Source: Spirochaetia bacterium UBA5368 (lineage in GTDB: Bacteria; Spirochaetota; UBA4802; UBA5368). From it: a stretch of 20,171 nucleotides of DNA. Positions 16,901 through 20,171 of this stretch are shown here, in pieces (positions within the stretch are counted from its first letter, which is position 1; each line of letters opens with the position of its first letter). The stretch spans positions 182,687 to 202,857 of the forward strand of contig DHPI01000065.1 of NCBI GenBank assembly GCA_002407865.1, in the 5' to 3' direction. The translations under genes and the position numbers were made by a program. The notes under the pieces are model-generated. The model did no database searches. It worked only from the letters and a program-made list of their open reading frames with translations, and was not told where the DNA came from.

Positions 16901-17538
16901 TATACAATACCCTTCTCCGGATATATATGGTTTCCCGGCCTCAGTACACCGTCCAAATTTCCACAAAGAACCTTTTTTTTCGCAAACCCGGGATCATCGA
17001 AGCTTTTCACGATTTCCGGGAGGAAGGGATGCCGCAGGTCGCCCGCCCCGTATCTTCGATACGGCCCGATAAGCAGCCAGTTCCGCAACGGCGAGAGCTC
17101 CTTTGCAAGCTTCGCGGCGCGTTCCCGGTCGTAGATCGCGTACAGCTTTTCAAGTTCGAGCGTGAGAGCGAGAACGCGCATTCCAGTATGATCGTCATCC
17201 CGCCGCCGCGTCATTTCGAGCAATGATTCCAGCGTGGTTCTGGCTTTTTCGTATCCGCACACATCGGCAAGCCTCACAATATCCGAATACAACAGCATCG
17301 ATTGAGGATGGTCAGGATACTGCACCAGCATCGTTTCGATTGCGTCATACAGTTTGTAATAATCGCCGCGGTAAAAAGCATCGTAGACCGCCCGCTCGAG
17401 CACAGCGATATCCGCATGCTCCGCGGGCGATTCGGCAAAACCTGCCATGCAGGCTGCCGGTATCAGTACGGCGGCCCACACCAATACCGCGGCAAAAAAG
17501 CGTCCACGCCCGTTAATCCGCCAGACGATCGTTCGCAC
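13927..17538 (-). CDS. TPR-DUF3857-transglutaminase-like protein that has lost the catalytic Cys and His (predicted pseudoenzyme)
   Basis: A 1203-residue exported protein. A GTG start at 17538 gives a signal sequence with a basic n-region (RINGRGR) and a hydrophobic core (FFAAVLVWAAVLIPAACMAGFA); cleavage after GFA or lipidation at AAC are both possible. The frame continues upstream, but there it overlaps the neighbour and encodes only basic residues. Residues about 40-600 look like degenerate TPR-type helical repeats. A DUF3857-like beta domain follows (about 640-800), then a transglutaminase-like core (about 850-960). At the position of the active Cys it reads GTPEDKT (Pro899) where its neighbour has GDCKDIT; the His position is Asn941 (FTNILLYV), while the Asp is kept (Asp957, WLDFSN). 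The C-terminus (YGELLRFCAELRKNE, then IILRK) matches that of the neighbour, which supports paralogy. Its start lies 26 bases inside the upstream gene, so the two are probably translationally coupled. Likely a non-catalytic periplasmic partner or scaffold. Confidence 0.83.
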   Translation of the reverse strand: MRTIVWRINGRGRFFAAVLVWAAVLIPAACMAGFAESPAEHADIAVLERAVYDAFYRGDYYKLYDAIETMLVQYPDHPQSMLLYSDIVRLADVCGYEKARTTLESLLEMTRRRDDDHTGMRVLALTLELEKLYAIYDRERAAKLAKELSPLRNWLLIGPYRRYGAGDLRHPFLPEIVKSFDDPGFAKKKVLCGNLDGVLRPGNHIYPEKGIVYAFTGINAPYPFKIRIYSRAHYRLFINGREAICNSEGGTFRSCRIVRVSGGGEPASLLVKIENSSTADMRIIVTDDSDAILGAENCVPRQAVFSDIEFCETLDYPAPALIESANRGGNDDYFRLGNYFSELESREAVTFYKKAAGNGNPLYLYFLAQSLIDASHGDASSSEYLEGWRIFQEVAAKNMAFVPARFRNFQKLIERKNLRGAVLEGRAMRGIAGGCLPFRRDYAALLGQAGYEKEFLDEVKWFQRDFPASSEPVLVRAEYYAQKNPERAAALYETILSGRFDGEIADELVALYRESEKNDAIIKIADKFNSDGRYSLDLIDAMIRKGAIDDAKREIFKNLAIRGDPAMYCRLGDIYRKTGHDPVMEWRRAMKLAPSDFTTGDLLDYILAGKIENPFAREREKIDDSMFKWPVEREKEVSSRVLHRAIIIHLNEDGGSRAFCEDVLYIGDSKGVEKWGDYRTLFQGELCPLRTRVYRPDGSYYDSYSLQKIDRADYINLSSLKDNSIVHVAYIVNNPFAMQGDPALFSVPLTRVQDYDEPVDYFSLQVAAPAGMSVTIYGNPDADMSVRGDGDRKIYTMRLVNLPALRRERNSGSSGNCPRQFAVTTMAAREDFIAWYNGLLRGRADLRSDDIGAVCTGSSVDDVIQSVYEYVSRDIDLRPNVLYYPEKAATTLYNRSGTPEDKTVLAKSILEARGIRSYIAFARRNDMPDPGAFTAPSTFTNILLYVPISTERGAWLDFSNRFRPYGIVDDAIRDVDALVIIRDGYEVKKIQCEADNVIRTDFMFYLNDDGGARCDIKARFEGNNATIRKYFTGRMYREETVNAYFGSILPGLSIDTYALENVESVSMPFIVSARGYCVAFMPPIEGSIMLQPVVKKSDVARYIQSATRQNPLYIEKNLYEDERYEYELGDEFRSVEYGEELKTECRYGYARISIHKNVGSTRLSVTKEVRIRRAVVEKENYGELLRFCAELRKNENATIILRK

Positions 17539-20171
17539 CCTTCGCCCCCGTTGTTTTTTTCTTCGTGACCTGTAGAATGATCCGTTCATTTTCCTTGCGG
17601 CTGACGAACAGCGCAAAATCCCTGAACTGTGCATATTCTTCCGGCGTAATCATATAATCCCTGAAGGACAGGCGCGACCGTACCAGGATGACATTCCCCT
17701 GTAGCAAATACTCGAAACTCGCTTCATATTTTTTATAGCTTCGTTTTTCGCTTTTTGGCAACCGTGTAACGGTCATTCCCGCCGGGATATGATACGCGAT
17801 TGTTTCACCGGTCACCCAGAGACCCGAGAGCACAAGCGGAAAATTCCTTTCACGAATCATTGCGTTTTCTTTATAGTAATCCGATTGGGAGATAAACGAC
17901 TTCATGATAATCACGTCATTCCCGGTTGTGGAATAAAACGACGGGATGTTCACCCGGTAGCTGTAGCGTACCGGACTATCATAATCCCGGGAAATAACTG
18001 TCAGGCCGCTCACTGTCGCGCCCTTAAACCGTTCGTTCCAGAAGCCCCCTATCTGCGCGAGCTTGCCGTCCGCATCGATCAATTCGTAACGGGCCCGTCT
18101 GGCGAAAGAACCCTCCTTCACAAGCATGCGGACGATCGCCGCACCCCCGTCCGGGTTCAGCACAATTGTCGTGTCCGTTGTATCGCTGTTATGCACGTAC
18201 AGCGAACCGGTCGTGCGAATAAATTTGTAGCCGCGCTCGTCAAATACGAATGCGGCAACATCCCTGTCGTCGGAAGGCAATTCAAGAAAGCCGCTCATCT
18301 TCGCAGTGGCATCAAGAAAAAATCCCCCCTTATAATTGACATAACACACCGCGTGATTGAACTGCCCGAGAAACGGAATGCTCTCGTCAAAAGCGCCCCT
18401 GTCCCGTGTCCGCAACAACGCCACGCGCGCATCAATGCCCGCGGCCCTGAGCATCGCGACAAGCACAAGCGTAATATCCTTGCAGTCTCCCATTTTTGAC
18501 GCATACGTAATATCCGCGCGTCTGGGGACTATGCCGCCCATGCCAAGCTCGAATCCTACATAGCGTATGCTGTCATTTATGTGGGTAAAAATCTTCCGCA
18601 CCTTTTCAAGCGGTTCATCGTGCACCCCGACAATTGATGACAGCGCGTTTCGCATACCGCCGTCGAGTACAATCCGGTCTTTCACCAGCGCGGCATACCA
18701 CCTGTGCATCGAGCGCCAGTCCCTGTGCGTCGATACGATTACCCCCGGCAGAAAATCAGCCTGGCCGGGCATCGCCGCTTCCTTCTTGTGCGGCGGAATA
18801 TTCTCCAGCTCTATCCGCGTGACAATGTTGCCGCCACTTCGAATTTTGCGCGCTTTCGCCACACCGAAATTCTTCGTGTAACAGTACATTGTCATGTGCT
18901 CGGGCCATCCGATGCTGTAATTCGCTTTCAGCGTTCTGTATTCACTCCCGGCCGTAATGCGCTCGCCGTAATACCCGCGGCGGATATCCGGATCAACGCT
19001 CCTGATTCTGTATCGCAGCTCGATAATGCTTCCCTTCTGAAGCGCGGGAACTGCTATTACCTTTGCATGAATATCATAATACATCCGGCTCTCCGGATCG
19101 GAAAGCGATTGTGTATAGCTTTCAACCGCGTCAATGGCGCGTCCTCCGTTAATCACCGTGCACCGAAGCTCCCGCACACTGTCGCTGAAAGGATTGAAAA
19201 CTACATACTGACGCGAAAAATCGTCTATCGCCTCCTCGTCGTTGATCTTTATTATTTTACGGACAGCCTTCTCGCACGAACCGTCGGCGGCAAGCTTGAT
19301 GCCGCATTCGTCGAGCACAATGACGGCCGCTTCGTCCCTGTAATTCGAGGCGGCGTTCGCAAGCATCATTGCGTCGCCCTTCACCGCGAATTCATCCAGA
19401 TAATCCGATTCGTTTTTGAGAATCTGTATATAGTGTTTTATCTGAAAATTGTTGGGATTGTACAGCATGGCCCTTTGAAAATACTGAAGCGCAAGTTCAT
19501 CCCGTCCGCTGATATGGTAGGCCATGCCGATATTGATCAGCGCGTTTTCCTCATATGGCGAAACGGCAAGCACCGACATAAAATACGGAAACGCAGCGTC
19601 GTTGCCGGCATGGTTTTTCACGCAATTCGCAAGCCGAATCCTGACAGGCGCACTCGCGGGAAATGACGCCAGCGCGCCCTCAAGCGTCCGCCTCGCTTTT
19701 GCGAGGTCGCCCGCCTTCTCATAACAGCCGGCCAGCGCAAGCGCATGCGATTCGCTCCCGCGGTCAGCCTCATATACCTTTTCATACGATTCGGCGGCGC
19801 GTGCATACCTGCTCCTCGCAACCGCCACACCGGCGTCGATTGCGTAGCCGGCGGAGGGGAACCCCGACTGTATCAAATCATGCGATATTCGCAACGCCTC
19901 GTCATACCACCCGAGCCGCATACACAGCTCCGCCTCGGCGCCGCGCACCGCCGGCGATCCGGCATGCAGACGCTTCATCTGCTCAATTACCGATGCCGCC
20001 TCATACGTGAAGCCGCCGCGCAATTTCAACAGCGCGATCTGCTCAAGCGATTCAAGACGGCCGCCAGATTCGGCAGCCTTTTTCAGATAGAATTCCTTTT
20101 CCTCGCTGCCCGACTCCATCGCGCCGAGATAAAAACAGGCGGCCGCCGCCCACTCCGGATCACCCCGCGCG
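17513..20171 (-). CDS. TPR-DUF3857-transglutaminase protein with intact Cys-His-Asp triad, N-terminus beyond the window
   Basis: At least 885 residues. The frame stays open from the ATG at 20119 to the window edge and encodes TPR-like sequence (PEWAAAACFYLGAMESGSEE), so that ATG is internal and the true start is outside. Numbering from it: TPR-like repeats at about 1-235 (for example the unit ENALINIGMAYHISGRDELA), a DUF3857 domain at about 255-450, and a transglutaminase-like domain at about 495-605 with Cys546 (GDCKDIT), His589 (FNHAV) and Asp603 (FLDATA), the complete cysteine-protease-like triad of the family. A C-terminal beta domain ends with YAQFRDFALFVSRKENERIIL. Domains of this kind are linked in other bacteria to peptide cross-linking, cleavage or amide transfer; no substrate is known to me. 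The stop overlaps the start region of the next, catalytically degenerate paralogue by 26 bases. Export is probable by analogy but the signal is outside the window. Confidence 0.88.
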   Translation of the reverse strand, partial: ARGDPEWAAAACFYLGAMESGSEEKEFYLKKAAESGGRLESLEQIALLKLRGGFTYEAASVIEQMKRLHAGSPAVRGAEAELCMRLGWYDEALRISHDLIQSGFPSAGYAIDAGVAVARSRYARAAESYEKVYEADRGSESHALALAGCYEKAGDLAKARRTLEGALASFPASAPVRIRLANCVKNHAGNDAAFPYFMSVLAVSPYEENALINIGMAYHISGRDELALQYFQRAMLYNPNNFQIKHYIQILKNESDYLDEFAVKGDAMMLANAASNYRDEAAVIVLDECGIKLAADGSCEKAVRKIIKINDEEAIDDFSRQYVVFNPFSDSVRELRCTVINGGRAIDAVESYTQSLSDPESRMYYDIHAKVIAVPALQKGSIIELRYRIRSVDPDIRRGYYGERITAGSEYRTLKANYSIGWPEHMTMYCYTKNFGVAKARKIRSGGNIVTRIELENIPPHKKEAAMPGQADFLPGVIVSTHRDWRSMHRWYAALVKDRIVLDGGMRNALSSIVGVHDEPLEKVRKIFTHINDSIRYVGFELGMGGIVPRRADITYASKMGDCKDITLVLVAMLRAAGIDARVALLRTRDRGAFDESIPFLGQFNHAVCYVNYKGGFFLDATAKMSGFLELPSDDRDVAAFVFDERGYKFIRTTGSLYVHNSDTTDTTIVLNPDGGAAIVRMLVKEGSFARRARYELIDADGKLAQIGGFWNERFKGATVSGLTVISRDYDSPVRYSYRVNIPSFYSTTGNDVIIMKSFISQSDYYKENAMIRERNFPLVLSGLWVTGETIAYHIPAGMTVTRLPKSEKRSYKKYEASFEYLLQGNVILVRSRLSFRDYMITPEEYAQFRDFALFVSRKENERIILQVTKKKTTGAKGANDRLAD

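Noticed and set aside
17539..17634. Upstream extension of the 1203-residue gene to the ATG at 17634
   Set aside because: It would lie wholly inside the preceding gene and put a 32-residue very basic stretch before a good signal sequence. The GTG at 17538 gives a normal signal peptide, although its ribosome site is not decisive.
1..20171. CRISPR arrays, tRNA or rRNA genes, insertion sequences, attachment sites
   Set aside because: Reading both strands of the intergenic regions I found no regularly spaced repeats, no tRNA-like cloverleaf, no rRNA sequence and no transposase or integrase frame.

Overview
The window is about 20 kb of ordinary-looking bacterial chromosome with roughly balanced base composition and tightly packed genes. 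It has no rRNA, tRNA, insertion sequence, prophage or CRISPR array that I can see. A lipoprotein with an NlpD-like degenerate LytM domain, secreted TPR/transglutaminase proteins and a chemoreceptor point to a motile, double-membraned bacterium. The six-helix receptor without HAMP and the relaxed lipobox (Asn before Cys) would suit a spirochaete, but this is a weak inference; a deltaproteobacterium-like anaerobe is also possible.

Left part (1-5.5 kb). The 3' end of nadC (+) meets a minus-strand cluster head-on. In transcription order the cluster is lysS, a DedA-family membrane protein, an alpha/beta-hydrolase fold protein with a Cys in the nucleophile position, a D-2-hydroxyacid dehydrogenase and a 3-hydroxyacyl-CoA dehydrogenase. 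Short gaps suggest co-transcription at least in blocks (lysS-dedA-hydrolase; then the two dehydrogenases). A perfect -35 box lies upstream of lysS, divergent from a radical SAM gene.

Middle part (5.6-12.8 kb). A radical SAM protein with a CX4CX2C cluster motif and a cytidylate-kinase-like protein lie on the plus strand. A strong bidirectional terminator (7761-7800) separates the latter from a convergent GH42 beta-galactosidase with intact catalytic and zinc residues. A 355-base divergent intergenic region follows, then a methyl-accepting chemotaxis protein, which converges on an NlpD-like LysM-LytM lipoprotein that has lost its metal ligands.

Right part (12.9-20.2 kb). nikR (nickel-responsive repressor, all nickel ligands present) has a very good promoter. 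It diverges from a small unrecognised membrane protein that has its own near-consensus promoter, and AT-rich dyads lie between them. The rest is a minus-strand pair of large paralogous TPR-DUF3857-transglutaminase proteins. The upstream member (cut by the window edge) keeps the Cys-His-Asp triad. The downstream, translationally coupled member has Pro and Asn in place of the Cys and His. This active/inactive tandem is the most interesting item in the window.
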